Translations under genes and position numbers: made by a program
Notes under the pieces: generated by a model
Seen by the model: only the letters and a program-made list of their open reading frames with translations
The model's database searches: none
Told to the model about the DNA's origin: nothing
Shown: in pieces, positions 26,853-36,487 of the stretch
Position numbering within the stretch: position 1 is the first letter of the stretch
How the letters are laid out: each line of letters begins with the position of its first letter
NCBI GenBank assembly: GCA_030656215.1
Contig: JAUSOD010000049.1
Coordinates: 1-64,000, forward strand
Length of the DNA stretch: 64,000 nt
Reading direction: 5' to 3'
Source: Azoarcus sp.
GTDB lineage: Bacteria; Pseudomonadota; Gammaproteobacteria; Burkholderiales; Rhodocyclaceae

Positions 26853-27785
26853 TTAACCCTCGGCCCGATACGGCTTGCCCAGCGAAACCGGCGAATTCAA
26901 GCGGATGGTATTTACATTGCGTGAGATCACGACCAGCACGATGATCGTTGCCCAATAAGGCAGTGACGACAGGAATTGCGCCGGGAAGTCGAGCTGCATG
27001 CCCGAGCCCTGGATGAAGAGCTGGGTGATCATCACCCCGCCGAACAGGTAGGCGCCGATCATCACCCGCAGTGGGCGCCAGGTGGCGAACACGACCAGCG
27101 CAAGCGCGATCCAGCCGCGGCCGGCGACCATGCCTTCGACCCACATCGGGGTGTAGAACACCGACAGGAAAGCGCCGCCGATGCCGGCCATGGCGCCGCC
27201 GAACAGCACCGCGAGGTAGCGGATGCGGATCACCGGGTGGCCGATGGCGTGGGCCGAGGCGGGGGATTCGCCCACCGCGCGCAGCACCAGGCCGGCACGG
27301 CTGCGGTAGAGGAACCACACCACCGCCCAGAACAGCGCCCACGACAAATACACCAGCGCCTGCTGGTTGTAGAGCGCCTCGCCGATCAGCGGCAGGTCGG
27401 CAATGAACGGGATGCGGATGGCCGGCACCGCGGGCAGGGCGATGGATTCGAAAGGCTTGCCGATGAAGGCCGACAGGCCGACCCCAAAGATCGAAAGCGC
27501 GAGCCCGGCGGCGACCTGATTGGCCTGCAGGGTCAGGGTCAGGAAGCCGAAGATCAGCGCCACCGCCATCGCCGCGAACATGCCGGCGAGCACGCCCAGC
27601 CACGGGTTGCCGCTGTGGTGGGTGACGGCGAAGGCGGCGACGGCGCCCATCGCCATCATGCCTTCGGCGCCGAGGTTGAGCACGCCGGCCTTCTCGCTTA
27701 CCAGCAGGCCGAGGGCGACGATGATCAGCGGGGTGCCGGCCACCACGGTGGCGAACAGCATCGAGCTAAACAGGGATGCGTCCAT
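26853..27785 (-). CDS. Nucleoside/purine-type ABC transporter permease (second subunit)
   Basis: A 310-residue polytopic permease of the BPD_transp_2 family (NupQ/YufQ-like). The N-terminal part has EKAGVLNLGAEGMMAMGAV (about residues 31-49), the signature of BmpA-class transporter permeases, followed by about eight more hydrophobic segments, and AHAIGHPVIRIRYLAVLFGGAMAGIGGA near the cytoplasmic coupling region. With the partner permease and ATPase upstream it should form an inner-membrane importer for nucleosides or purines. It is the last gene of the xdh-ABC operon, 9 bp after the other permease gene. Confidence 0.9.
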   Translation of the reverse strand: MDASLFSSMLFATVVAGTPLIIVALGLLVSEKAGVLNLGAEGMMAMGAVAAFAVTHHSGNPWLGVLAGMFAAMAVALIFGFLTLTLQANQVAAGLALSIFGVGLSAFIGKPFESIALPAVPAIRIPFIADLPLIGEALYNQQALVYLSWALFWAVVWFLYRSRAGLVLRAVGESPASAHAIGHPVIRIRYLAVLFGGAMAGIGGAFLSVFYTPMWVEGMVAGRGWIALALVVFATWRPLRVMIGAYLFGGVMITQLFIQGSGMQLDFPAQFLSSLPYWATIIVLVVISRNVNTIRLNSPVSLGKPYRAEG

Positions 27786-27794
27786 GGCGGGGCC

Positions 27795-28859
27795 TCAGGC
27801 GGTGGCGCGGCTGAAGCTCAGCCGGTAGTGGATGAAGACGTCCGAGCCGAGCAGGAAGAACAGCAGCAGACCCTGGAACACCATCGAGATCGAGCTTGGC
27901 AGGTTCATGTATTGCTGTACCTGTTCGCCGCCGAGGAAGAGCAGCGCCATCAGCAGGCTGGCGAGCAGGATGCCGAAGGGGTTGAGGCGGCCGACGAAGG
28001 CGACGATGATCGCGGCGAAGCCGTAGCCGAGGTTGACCTTGTCGGTGAGCTGACCCATCGGCCCGGCGACCTCGCTCATGCCGGCAATGCCAGCCGCGGC
28101 GCCGCCGGTGAGCAGACCGATCCAGATCATCCGATTGGCCGAGAAGCCGGCATAGCGTGCGGCGTCGGCCGCCTCGCCGGCGACCCGCATCTTGAAGCCG
28201 GTGTAGCTGCGGTTCATGAAGGCGTAGCCTGCCACCAGCGCAGTCAGCGCGATGATGAAACCGGCATGCAGGCGGGTGCCCTCGATCAGGATCGGCAGCA
28301 GGGCCGAGTCGCCGAACATGGCCGTCTGCGGGAAGTTGAAGCCGTCCGGATCCTTCCACGGCCCGAACACCAGCCACGATACGAAGAGCTGGGCGACATA
28401 GACCAGCATCAGCGACACCAGGATTTCATTGGCGTTGAACTTTGTTTTCAGCAGTGCGGGGATCGCGGCCCAGGCCGCACCGGCTACCGCGCCGGCCACC
28501 ACCATCGCCGGCAGGATCAGCCCGCTGTCGGACTCCTGGAAGTAGAGCGCAACCCCGGTGGCGCCCACCGTGCCGAGCATGAACTGGCCCTCGGCACCGA
28601 TGTTCCATACATTGGCGCGAAAACCCACCGCGAGGCCGATCGCGCACAGCATCAGCGGCGTTGCCTTGAGCAGCAGTTCGGAGACGCCGTAGAGATCCTT
28701 GACCGGGCTCAGCAGGAACAGCCGCAGCCCTTCGATCGGGTCCTTGCCCAGCGCGGAGAAGACCGCCATGCCGGCAATCAGGGTCAACGCCGCGGCGAGC
28801 ACGGGCGACAGGTAGCTCATCAGGCGCGAGGCCTCGGCGCGCGGTTCAAGCCGGAGCAT
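27795..28859 (-). CDS. Nucleoside/purine-type ABC transporter permease (first subunit)
   Basis: A 354-residue polytopic permease of the same family (NupP/YufP-like). It has the matching GFRANVWNIGAEGQFMLG (about residues 80-97) and AGEAADAARYAGFSANRMIW coupling segment. The start MLRLEPRAE overlaps the end of the ATPase gene by 14 bp and follows GGAGG six bases upstream. It pairs with the permease encoded next. Confidence 0.9.
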   Translation of the reverse strand: MLRLEPRAEASRLMSYLSPVLAAALTLIAGMAVFSALGKDPIEGLRLFLLSPVKDLYGVSELLLKATPLMLCAIGLAVGFRANVWNIGAEGQFMLGTVGATGVALYFQESDSGLILPAMVVAGAVAGAAWAAIPALLKTKFNANEILVSLMLVYVAQLFVSWLVFGPWKDPDGFNFPQTAMFGDSALLPILIEGTRLHAGFIIALTALVAGYAFMNRSYTGFKMRVAGEAADAARYAGFSANRMIWIGLLTGGAAAGIAGMSEVAGPMGQLTDKVNLGYGFAAIIVAFVGRLNPFGILLASLLMALLFLGGEQVQQYMNLPSSISMVFQGLLLFFLLGSDVFIHYRLSFSRATA

Positions 28860-30438
28860 GGGACACCTCCGCCGACGGGGTCGCGTGCGGTTCGCCCAGC
28901 TCGGAGCCCGGCCACAGGCCGCTCATCCATACCCCGATGTCCTCCACCGTGGTCTCTGCCGCTGGCCGTGGCGGCGACAGCCGGCCCTTGGCGATGACCG
29001 CGATGCGGTCGCAGATCTCGAACAATTCGTCCAGCTCCTCGGAGATCACCAGCACAGCACAACCGCGGTTGCGCAGGTCGATGAGGGACTGGCGGATGAA
29101 GGCGGCGGCGCCCACATCCACCCCCCAGGTGGGCTGGGCACACACCAGCAGCTTGGGTGCCTGAAGGATTTCGCGGCCCATGATGAACTTTTGCAGGTTG
29201 CCGCCGGACAGCGACTTGGCCGCCGCCGAGGCGCCGCCACACTTGACGCTGAAGGCCTGGATGCAGTTCTCGGCAAAGGCGCGTGCGCGCCAGAATGCGA
29301 GAAAGCCGCCGCTGACGAAATGCTGCGACTTGGCGGCGGTGAGGATGGCGTTGTCGGCCAGCGACATGCCGGGTACGGCGCCGCGGCCGAGGCGCTCTTC
29401 GGGCACGAAGCACATGCCGAGCTTGCGCCGCTGGCCCGGATTCATGCGCCCCGACTCGACGCCGAGGATCTGTACCGGGAATTTTTCCGCCAGCGGCTCC
29501 TCGCCCGAAATCGCGCGCAGCAACTCCTGCTGGCCGTTGCCGGAGACGCCGGCGATGCCGACGATTTCGCCCGCATGCACATCGAGGTGGATGTCGCGCA
29601 GATCGGTGGCAAAGGGGTCTGCGGTGGCGTGCGACAGGCCGGCCAGGCGCAGACGGATCTCGCCCGCGCTGTGGCTGCTGCCGTGCTCGCACACTGGCAG
29701 GTCCTTGCCTATCATCAGCCGCGCCATGGATGCCGGGGTTTCCTCAGCCGGCTGGCAGTGGCCGGTGACACGCCCGCCGCGCAGCACGGTGGCGGTGTGG
29801 CAGAGCGCCTGGATCTCATCGAGCTTGTGGCTGATGTAGAGGATGGAGCAGCCCTCGGCGGCGAGCTGGCGCAGGGTTTCAAACAGCTTGCGCACCGCCT
29901 GCGGGGTGAGCACCGAGGTGGGCTCGTCCATGATCAGCAGGCGCGGGTTCTGCAGCAGGCAGCGCACGATCTCGACTCGCTGACGCTCGCCCACCGATAG
30001 CGCGTGCACATGGCGGCGCGGATCCACCGGCAGGCCGTAGCGCTTGGATACCTCTTCGATGCGCTGCGCCAGCTCGCCCAGGTCGGGTTTGCCGGGCAGG
30101 GCCAGCGCCACGTTCTCGACCACGGTCAGGGTCTCGAACAGCGAAAAATGCTGGAACACCATGCCGATGCCCAGCTCGCGGGCGTGCGCCGGGCTGTCCA
30201 CCGTGACCGCCTTGCCTTCCCAATGCATCTCGCCCGAGCTCGGGCGGGTGACGCCGTAGATGATCTTCATCAGCGTGGATTTGCCCGCCCCGTTTTCGCC
30301 CAGCACGGCGTGGATCTCGCCGGGTGTGACCTCGAGATTGACCCCATCGTTGGCGACCACGCTCGGGTAGACCTTGCGGATGTCCTTGAGCACGAGCCGG
30401 GGCGGCGTGCTTGCGGCTGGAGGAATGGGCTGGGTCAT
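28846..30438 (-). CDS. Nucleoside/purine-type ABC transporter ATP-binding protein
   Basis: A 530-residue double-ABC ATPase as in nucleoside and sugar importers of the BmpA/RbsA type. First domain: Walker A GENGAGKSTLMK (about residues 45-56), ABC signature SVGERQRVEI, Walker B LLIMDEPTS. Second domain: degenerate Walker A GVSGNGQQELLR, signature SGGNLQKFIMGRE, then LLVCAQPTWGVDVG where the usual catalytic Glu position is altered, as is common in the second site. The ATG overlaps the stop of xdhC (ATGA). No periplasmic binding protein gene is in the operon. Confidence 0.9.
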   Translation of the reverse strand: MTQPIPPAASTPPRLVLKDIRKVYPSVVANDGVNLEVTPGEIHAVLGENGAGKSTLMKIIYGVTRPSSGEMHWEGKAVTVDSPAHARELGIGMVFQHFSLFETLTVVENVALALPGKPDLGELAQRIEEVSKRYGLPVDPRRHVHALSVGERQRVEIVRCLLQNPRLLIMDEPTSVLTPQAVRKLFETLRQLAAEGCSILYISHKLDEIQALCHTATVLRGGRVTGHCQPAEETPASMARLMIGKDLPVCEHGSSHSAGEIRLRLAGLSHATADPFATDLRDIHLDVHAGEIVGIAGVSGNGQQELLRAISGEEPLAEKFPVQILGVESGRMNPGQRRKLGMCFVPEERLGRGAVPGMSLADNAILTAAKSQHFVSGGFLAFWRARAFAENCIQAFSVKCGGASAAAKSLSGGNLQKFIMGREILQAPKLLVCAQPTWGVDVGAAAFIRQSLIDLRNRGCAVLVISEELDELFEICDRIAVIAKGRLSPPRPAAETTVEDIGVWMSGLWPGSELGEPHATPSAEVSHAPA

Positions 30439-31556
30439 GGTGTCGTGGTGTCCGCGCGGGTGACTGTCGCAAGAGGCGATTTGTGTTGCTTCGGTCCGAT
30501 GGCGGCCGATGTACGGCGTAGCGCCATCAACTGCGCGGCAATCGCGATGGCGATCACCTCGGGTTCCTTGCCGATCACGCCGGGATCGCCCACCGGGCAA
30601 ACCAGCCGTTGCAGTTGTGCGTTGTCATGACCGCGTGCACGCAGTCTGGCCTCGAAGCTGGCCCGTTTCGAGCGCGAGCCGATCAGGCCGAGGAAGCGGA
30701 AATCGCCGCGCTCGAGCCAGGCCCGCAGCAACTCCAGATCGAGCGCATGGCTGTGGGTGGCGATCAGCACCGCGCTGTCGGCGGGCAGGTGGCGGATCTC
30801 GGCCGCGGGGCAGTCGGCGACGATCGGTCGCGTGTTGCGCGGCATCCATGCCAGGAATTCGGATTCGCGCGGATCGATCCAGCTCACCCGGATCGGCAGG
30901 CGGGCGAGGACTTCGACCAGCGCGCGGCCCACGTGGCCGGCGCCGAACAGGGCCAGGTGCAGTTCGGGCGGGCGAAAGAGCTCGATCAGATGGGTGTGGC
31001 CAGATTCCTGATCGTTCGCGATTGCGGCACTGTCGCCGGGCAGGTCGGAAAGGCGGTTCAGCGTGGCGGCCAGCGCCGGCCGGGTGGTATCGCCGGATGG
31101 CGCTTGGGAAAGCTTGGCCAGCGGAGCCACCGATACCGAGCGCCCGCCGAGCTCGATCAGGCGGACCCAGTCGCACTGCAATTGCTCCAGCCGGCGTGCT
31201 TCATTCACCCACGCGCGCTCGGCCGGGGTAACGAGGTCGAAGGCGAGCTTCACCACCCCGCCACAGCACTGGCCGACACTGGCGCCGAGTGGAAAGCGTT
31301 CGAGCCGGGCGGGCGGCAGTGCAGCGGCATTTGCGATTGCTTCAGCATCAGCAAGCATCTGGCGGGCGATTTCGATCGCGCGCAATTCGAGGTGGCCCCC
31401 GCCGATGGTGCCGCACAGGGTGGCGCGGGTGACCAGCATGCGTGCACCGGGTGCGCGTGGTGCCGAGCCGCGCACCTCGGCCACGCCCACCCACACCGCG
31501 GTCGCACCGGTGTCGAGATGGCCAGCGAGGGTGTCGAGCAGACGCACGCTTGTCAT
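30435..31556 (-). CDS. xdhC: Xanthine dehydrogenase accessory protein XdhC
   Basis: A 373-residue XdhC. The N-terminal domain has RGSAPRAPGARMLV and GTIGGGHLE, and ASVGQCCGGVVKL with the paired cysteines; the C-terminal Rossmann domain has LALFGAGHVGRALVEVLA and IGSRSKRASFEARL, CPVG-DPGVIGKEPEVIAIAIAAQL. XdhC binds the molybdenum cofactor, promotes its sulfuration and inserts it into XdhB. The open frame extends upstream but protein-like sequence begins at MTSVRLLD (ATG 31556); another ATG at 31583 is possible. It lies between xdhB and the ABC ATPase gene. Confidence 0.92.
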   Translation of the reverse strand: MTSVRLLDTLAGHLDTGATAVWVGVAEVRGSAPRAPGARMLVTRATLCGTIGGGHLELRAIEIARQMLADAEAIANAAALPPARLERFPLGASVGQCCGGVVKLAFDLVTPAERAWVNEARRLEQLQCDWVRLIELGGRSVSVAPLAKLSQAPSGDTTRPALAATLNRLSDLPGDSAAIANDQESGHTHLIELFRPPELHLALFGAGHVGRALVEVLARLPIRVSWIDPRESEFLAWMPRNTRPIVADCPAAEIRHLPADSAVLIATHSHALDLELLRAWLERGDFRFLGLIGSRSKRASFEARLRARGHDNAQLQRLVCPVGDPGVIGKEPEVIAIAIAAQLMALRRTSAAIGPKQHKSPLATVTRADTTTP

Positions 31557-31644
31557 CGGGCGTGCGCCGGACGACGGCGCCATGCGGCGATGACCGGGGC
31601 GCTGCGCTGCGTCGGATGGGTGTGGCCTGCGAGCCGGGCGTTGC

Positions 31645-34065
31645 TCATGCTGCGTCTCCGGCCCGCTGGCGGGCGTCATCGACGCTACGCAGGATTTCCT
31701 CTGCGGTGGCCGGGGCGTCGAGCTGCGGCGTGACGCCGTAATCGGCCGCCGCGGCCACCGCATCCTTGATTGCGTGCCACACCGACAGCGCCAGCATCAG
31801 GGGTGGTTCGCCGACCGCCTTGGAGCGGAAAATCGAATCCTCGGCGTTGATGCCACGCTCCCACAGGCGCACGTTGAACACCGGCGGCAGGTCCGACACC
31901 GCGGGGATCTTGTAAGTCGACGGGGCGTGGGTGCGCAGCCGTCCGTCCGCATCCCAGCACAGTTCTTCTGTCGTCAGCCAGCCCATGCCCTGGATGAATC
32001 CGCCTTCGACCTGGCCGAGATCGATCGCCGGGTTCAGCGAGTGACCGACGTCGTGCACGATGTCGACGCGCAGCACCTTCGATTCGCCGGTCAGGGTATC
32101 GATCGCCACTTCGCTGCAGGCCACGCCGTAGGCGTAGTAATAGAACGGGCGGCCGGACAGGGTGCTGCGGTCGTAGGCGATCTTGGGCGTACGGTAGTAG
32201 CCGGTGGCCGATAGCGAGACCCGACCCATCCACGCGGCGTGCACCAGTTCGGCGAAGCCGAGCACGGTGTCGCCGGCATGCACCCGGTTGGCGCGGAATT
32301 CCACCTGGTCCTCGCGGCAGCCGTACTTTGCCGCGGCGAATTCGGTCAGTCGTGCCTTGATCTTGCGCGCCGCGTCCTGCGCCGCCTTGCCGTTGAGGTC
32401 GGCACCACTCGAAGCTGCGGTGGCCGAGGCATTGGGCACGCGCGCGGTGTCGGATGCGGTGACGCGGATGCGGTCGATGTCGATCTGCAGTTCGCGCGCC
32501 ACCACCTGGGCGACCTTGGTGAATAGCCCCTGACCCATTTCGGTGCCGCCGTGGTTGAGCATTACCGTGCCGTCGGTATACACATGCAGCAGTGCGCCGG
32601 CCTGATTGAGGTGGGTGGCGGTGAAGGAGATGCCGAACTTCACCGGGGTCAGCGCAATGCCCTTCTTGATCACCGGGCTGGTGGCGTTCCAGGCGCGGAG
32701 CGCCGCGCGCCGGGCGTGATAGTCGCAGTCGGCCTCGAGTTCGGCGGTGAGTTCGTGGAGGACGTTGTCCTCGATCAACTGGCCGTAGTGGGTGGTGTTG
32801 CGCTCGGTGATGCCGTAGTAGTTGAGCTTGCGCACCTCGAGCGGGTCGCGCCCGAGGTGGTGGGCGATGGCGTCGACGACCTCCTCGATGCCGAACATGC
32901 CCTGTGGCCCGCCGAACCCGCGAAAGGCGGTGTTGGAGACGGTGTTGGTCTTGCACCGCTGCGAGTCGATCGCGACATTGGCCAGATGATAGGCGTTGTC
33001 GGCGTGGAACATTGCGCGGTCGGCAATGGCGCCGGTGAGGTCAGCCGAATAGCCGGCGCGGGTCGCCTGGCGAAAGCGCACGCCGAGCATGCGCCCGTCG
33101 TCGTCGAAGCCGACCTCCCAGTCGATGCGAAAGTCGTGGCGCTTGCCGGTCAGGATCATGTCGTCGTCGCGGTCCAGGCGCAGCTTGACCGGGCGCCCGG
33201 TGCGCATGGCGCCGATTGCGGCGATGGCAGCGATCTGGCCCGGCTGGCTCTCCTTGCCGCCGAAGCCGCCACCCATGCGGCGGCATTCGACCACCACGTC
33301 CTTGGCCTCGCGTCCGAGGGCATGGGCCACCTGGAGCTGGACCTCGCCCGGATGCTGGCTGGACGAATACACCTTCATGGTGTCGTCTTCCTGCGGGATG
33401 GCGTAGGCGATATGGGTTTCGAGGTAGAAGTGGTCTTGCCCGCCCAGACGTATGCTGCCGGCAAGTCGATGCGGCGCGGTGGCGAGGGCGGCGTCGGCGT
33501 CGCCGTGGCGCAGGGCGGTGTCCGGCAGCACCCGGGTGCCGGCTTGCAGCGCATCGTCTACCGAGAGTGCGGCTGGCAGCCGGTTGTAGTCGACGCGGGC
33601 GAGGCGGGCGGCGGCGCGGGCGGCGCGCATGTCGTCGGCAAGCACCGCGAACAGGGCCTGGCCGTGGAACTGGACTTCGTCGGTGGCAAAGATCGGGTCG
33701 TCGTGCACTACCGGGCCGAAGTCGTTGATGCCGGGGATGTCGTCCGCGGTGAGCACCGCGACCACGCCGGGTGCCGAACGCACGGCGCTGAGGTCGAGCG
33801 CGGTGATGCGGGCGTGCGCCTCGGTGGCGAGGCCGATCGCGGCGTGCAGGGTGCGGCGCAATTCGGGCAGATCGTCGATGTAGGTGGCGCTGCCTGTAAC
33901 GTGCAGCACTGCGGATTCGTGGGGCAGGGCGGTGCCGGCCGCACCACGGGGTTCGGCGTCCGGCCGCTTGTTACCTTGGCCCGCGTTGAGGTGAGCGGCA
34001 AGCGCGGGTTCGGCCGCAGGCTCAACTAGGGACTGAACTGCGGACGGTGCTTCAGGCTTGTCCAT
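31645..34065 (-). CDS. xdhB: Xanthine dehydrogenase large, molybdopterin-binding subunit XdhB
   Basis: An 806-residue molybdenum hydroxylase subunit. Seen are the start of the Mo domain with HVTGSATYIDDLPEL (about residues 54-68), GGQDHFYLETH, GGGFGGKESQPG, AFRGFGGPQGMF, LNHGGTEMGQGLFTKVAQVV, and the C-terminal KAVGEPPLMLALSVW with the active-site Glu region. It oxidises hypoxanthine and xanthine to urate with XdhA. GGAGG lies six bases before the ATG, inside the xdhA 3' end (14-bp overlap). Confidence 0.95.
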   Translation of the reverse strand: MDKPEAPSAVQSLVEPAAEPALAAHLNAGQGNKRPDAEPRGAAGTALPHESAVLHVTGSATYIDDLPELRRTLHAAIGLATEAHARITALDLSAVRSAPGVVAVLTADDIPGINDFGPVVHDDPIFATDEVQFHGQALFAVLADDMRAARAAARLARVDYNRLPAALSVDDALQAGTRVLPDTALRHGDADAALATAPHRLAGSIRLGGQDHFYLETHIAYAIPQEDDTMKVYSSSQHPGEVQLQVAHALGREAKDVVVECRRMGGGFGGKESQPGQIAAIAAIGAMRTGRPVKLRLDRDDDMILTGKRHDFRIDWEVGFDDDGRMLGVRFRQATRAGYSADLTGAIADRAMFHADNAYHLANVAIDSQRCKTNTVSNTAFRGFGGPQGMFGIEEVVDAIAHHLGRDPLEVRKLNYYGITERNTTHYGQLIEDNVLHELTAELEADCDYHARRAALRAWNATSPVIKKGIALTPVKFGISFTATHLNQAGALLHVYTDGTVMLNHGGTEMGQGLFTKVAQVVARELQIDIDRIRVTASDTARVPNASATAASSGADLNGKAAQDAARKIKARLTEFAAAKYGCREDQVEFRANRVHAGDTVLGFAELVHAAWMGRVSLSATGYYRTPKIAYDRSTLSGRPFYYYAYGVACSEVAIDTLTGESKVLRVDIVHDVGHSLNPAIDLGQVEGGFIQGMGWLTTEELCWDADGRLRTHAPSTYKIPAVSDLPPVFNVRLWERGINAEDSIFRSKAVGEPPLMLALSVWHAIKDAVAAAADYGVTPQLDAPATAEEILRSVDDARQRAGDAA

Positions 34066-35593
34066 GGCTGGCCTCCGCAGCGTCGATACGGGTCGGGGTG
34101 CCGGCAATATCCAGTTGCAGGCGGGTCAGGAGGTTCTGGGCGACACGCATGCGATAGTCGGCGGAGGCACGCATGTCGGACAGCGGCTGAAAATCCCGGG
34201 CCAGCGCCGCGCGGGCGTCGGCCAGTGCCGCCGCATCGAAGGGGCGGCCGGTGAGGGCGGCCTCGGCATGGCGGGCGCGCTGCGGCGTGGCGGCCATGCC
34301 GCCGAACGCCAGCCGCGCCTCGGTGACCACGCCCTCATCCAGTGTCAGCGCAAACCCGGCGAAAACCGCCGAGATGTCCTGATCCTGCCGTTTGGAAATC
34401 TTCCACGCCCGAATGATGCGCTTGCCCGCGGCGGCGTCTCGCAGCGGGATACGCACCGCCTGCACGAACTCCCCCGGGGCCAGATCCTTCTTCTGATAGC
34501 CAAGGTAGAGCGCCTTGAGCGGCAGCACGCGGACGGTGGTGTCGCGGCGCAGCACGATTTCGGCACCGATCGCTATCAGCGCAGGCATGGCGTCGCCGAT
34601 CGGACTGCCGTTGGCAATGTTGCCGCACAGCGTGCCGGCATTGCGGATCGGGCGTGAGGCGAAGCGGCGCCACAGTTCGGTGAGTTCCGGGTAATGCGGC
34701 AGGATGGCGGCGAAGGCATCCTCCAGCGGCACGGCGGCGGCGATCTCGAGCTGGTCGGCGGTGTGCTCGATGCGGTGCAGTTCGCGCACCCGGCCGAGGT
34801 GGATCAGGACCTGCAGCACGCGGAACTGCTTGGTGATCCACAGTCCGATGTCGGTGCCGCCGGCGAGCAGGGTGGCGAGCGGGTGGGTAGCGACCAGGGT
34901 GGCGAATTCGGCGAGTGAGCACGGGGCGATGAAGCGGCCCCGAGGGTGGCTGATGTCGAGCGTGCGCCCGTCGTCCAGCGCGACGAGGCGGGCGAGCAGC
35001 GCGTTTGACGCAGAGTCGGTTTCGCGCTGCCATAGTGGCGCAGGCAGTGGCGCAGGCAGTGAGTCTGGCTGTGGCGAAGACAGGGTGCCGCCCGCCGCGG
35101 GCAACTGGTACATCCGGTGTGCGGCGTCGATGATCGGCCGGTAGCCGGTGCAGCGGCACAGATTGCCCGACAGGGCGTCCGCAATCGCAGCGTCATCCGG
35201 CGTGGGGTCGGTCTGATACAACCCGAACAGCGACATGACGAAGCCGGGGGTGCAGAAGCCGCACTGCGACCCGTGGCAGTCGACCATGGCCTGCTGTGCC
35301 GGATGCAGGACGCCGTCGCGCGCGCGCAGGCTTTCGACCGTAAACAAGGCCTTGCCATGCAGAGTAGGCAGCAACTGGATGCAGGCATTCACGCTGCGCC
35401 ACTTGAGTTGGCCATTGCGCGCTTCTGCGACCACCACCGTGCATGCGCCGCAGTCGCCTTCGGCACAGCCTTCCTTGGTGCCGGTGCGTGCCTGATCCTC
35501 GCGCAGCCAGTTGAGCAGGGTGGTGGTCGGGGCGACCTGGCTCAGCCGGATGTCGCGGCCGTCGAGCAGGAAGTGGAGTTCTGCAGTGTTCAT
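34052..35593 (-). CDS. xdhA: Xanthine dehydrogenase small subunit XdhA (2Fe-2S and FAD domains)
   Basis: A 513-residue subunit. The N-terminal plant-type [2Fe-2S] site has GCAEGDCGACTVV (about residues 42-54) and a further cysteine at about 76; the second [2Fe-2S] domain has GSQCGFCTPGFVMSL and GNLCRCTGYRPI. After a linker at about 170-190, an FAD-binding domain follows with LLAGGTDIGLWITK and CGNIANGSPIGD. Electrons pass from the Mo centre on XdhB through the clusters to FAD and NAD+. It is the first gene of the purine operon. Confidence 0.95.
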   Translation of the reverse strand: MNTAELHFLLDGRDIRLSQVAPTTTLLNWLREDQARTGTKEGCAEGDCGACTVVVAEARNGQLKWRSVNACIQLLPTLHGKALFTVESLRARDGVLHPAQQAMVDCHGSQCGFCTPGFVMSLFGLYQTDPTPDDAAIADALSGNLCRCTGYRPIIDAAHRMYQLPAAGGTLSSPQPDSLPAPLPAPLWQRETDSASNALLARLVALDDGRTLDISHPRGRFIAPCSLAEFATLVATHPLATLLAGGTDIGLWITKQFRVLQVLIHLGRVRELHRIEHTADQLEIAAAVPLEDAFAAILPHYPELTELWRRFASRPIRNAGTLCGNIANGSPIGDAMPALIAIGAEIVLRRDTTVRVLPLKALYLGYQKKDLAPGEFVQAVRIPLRDAAAGKRIIRAWKISKRQDQDISAVFAGFALTLDEGVVTEARLAFGGMAATPQRARHAEAALTGRPFDAAALADARAALARDFQPLSDMRASADYRMRVAQNLLTRLQLDIAGTPTRIDAAEASHGQA

Positions 35594-35637
35594 GCGCCGA
35601 ATTTAACACCAGTGTGAGCGGTGAGTGCGACGCTGCG

Positions 35638-35665
35638 TTTATACAAAATATTGATGTTTATGGAA
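35638..35665 (-). promoter_or_regulatory. Candidate promoter of the xdh operon
   Basis: In an AT-rich patch on the minus strand, TTCCAT (35660-35665) and TATAAA (35638-35643) are 16 bases apart, the latter about 45 bases before the xdhA ATG. The -35 match is poor, so this is a weak candidate. Confidence 0.35.
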
Positions 35666-35724
35666 TTCGGGTGCCAAGCTGGTGCAGTGCGCAAAAACGT
35701 GCCCCATCCTGGCGCAAGAAGCCT

Positions 35725-36360
35725 TCAGGGGATGTCCAGCAAGCGGCTCTGGCGCGGCAGGTGGCGGGTGAGAAAGTCCATCTGGTCGGCCAGGATGTTG
35801 CGATTGCACAGAATCAGGTACTCGGCCTTGTTCGGTACATAGGGCGCATACAGCAAGGCCATGCGTGCCTGTTCGGGGGTGCGGCCGCTCTTGCGCTGAT
35901 TGCACGGGCGGCAGGCGGTGACCACGTTCATCCAGATGTCGCGTCCGCCCTGCGATACCGGCATCACGTGGTCGCGGGTGAGCTGGCTGCCCGGCAGACG
36001 GTGTCCGCAGTAGCCGCACAGATGGCGGTCGCGGCGAAACAGTTCGCGATTGTTGAGCGGCGGGACCTGTGCCAGTGCGCCCGGGCGCAGCGCCCGGCCC
36101 TTGATCGCGATGATGCTCTGGGTGGTGATCTGGGAGCGCAATCCGGTCATGCGTGAGGTGCCGCCGAGAAAGCGGAACTCGTTGTCGCCGATGCTCCACG
36201 CGACCAGGTCGCGGGCGTGGTAGTGACAGGCGGCCTGCCACGAGATCCAGCGGTGCGGGGTGCCATTCATGTCGAGCGAGAGTATCCACGGATACTGACC
36301 ATCGTCGTGGATGGCCACTCCGTCCGCGCCCAGCAGCATCAATCCATGATCGATCAGCAC
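35725..36360 (-). CDS. HNH endonuclease domain protein
   Basis: About 211 residues. The C-terminal half is an HNH nuclease: a zinc-like CGYCG pair, TRDHVMPVSQGG (His-metal region), WMNVVTACRPCNQRKSGRTPEQA. Betaproteobacterial genomes often carry this lone HNH protein as a chromosomal gene, with no mobile element features here. Its role is unknown. The start is uncertain: GTG at 36360 (after GGAG) gives VLIDHGLMLLG; ATG at 36339 is possible, and the frame stays open to 36405. It is the same direction as xdhA, 131 bp upstream of it. Confidence 0.75.
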   Translation of the reverse strand: MLIDHGLMLLGADGVAIHDDGQYPWILSLDMNGTPHRWISWQAACHYHARDLVAWSIGDNEFRFLGGTSRMTGLRSQITTQSIIAIKGRALRPGALAQVPPLNNRELFRRDRHLCGYCGHRLPGSQLTRDHVMPVSQGGRDIWMNVVTACRPCNQRKSGRTPEQARMALLYAPYVPNKAEYLILCNRNILADQMDFLTRHLPRQSRLLDIP

Positions 36361-36487
36361 GCTCCCTCCATCACCCTCGGAATAGCGCGCCGGAACGCGA
36401 CGCACCCCGTGTGCGAATGAAAACAGACATCAACCCGCAGCGCAAGCACACCCCACGCGGTCGGCCCGCTACGGGGCCGGCTGGCAC

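Noticed and set aside
26976-28997. Long plus-strand open frame (673 codons) opposite the ABC permease genes
   Set aside because: Composition is His/Gln/Glu/Arg-rich nonsense; both permeases on the other strand are clear.
32551-34029. Plus-strand open frame (492 codons) opposite xdhB
   Set aside because: Shadow of xdhB; Val/Gly/Glu-rich with no domain similarity.
35664-35681. Sigma-54 promoter before xdhA (TTGGCACCCGAATTCCA on the minus strand)
   Set aside because: The -24 GG element fits but the -12 GC is missing (CC instead), so it fails the most conserved requirement.
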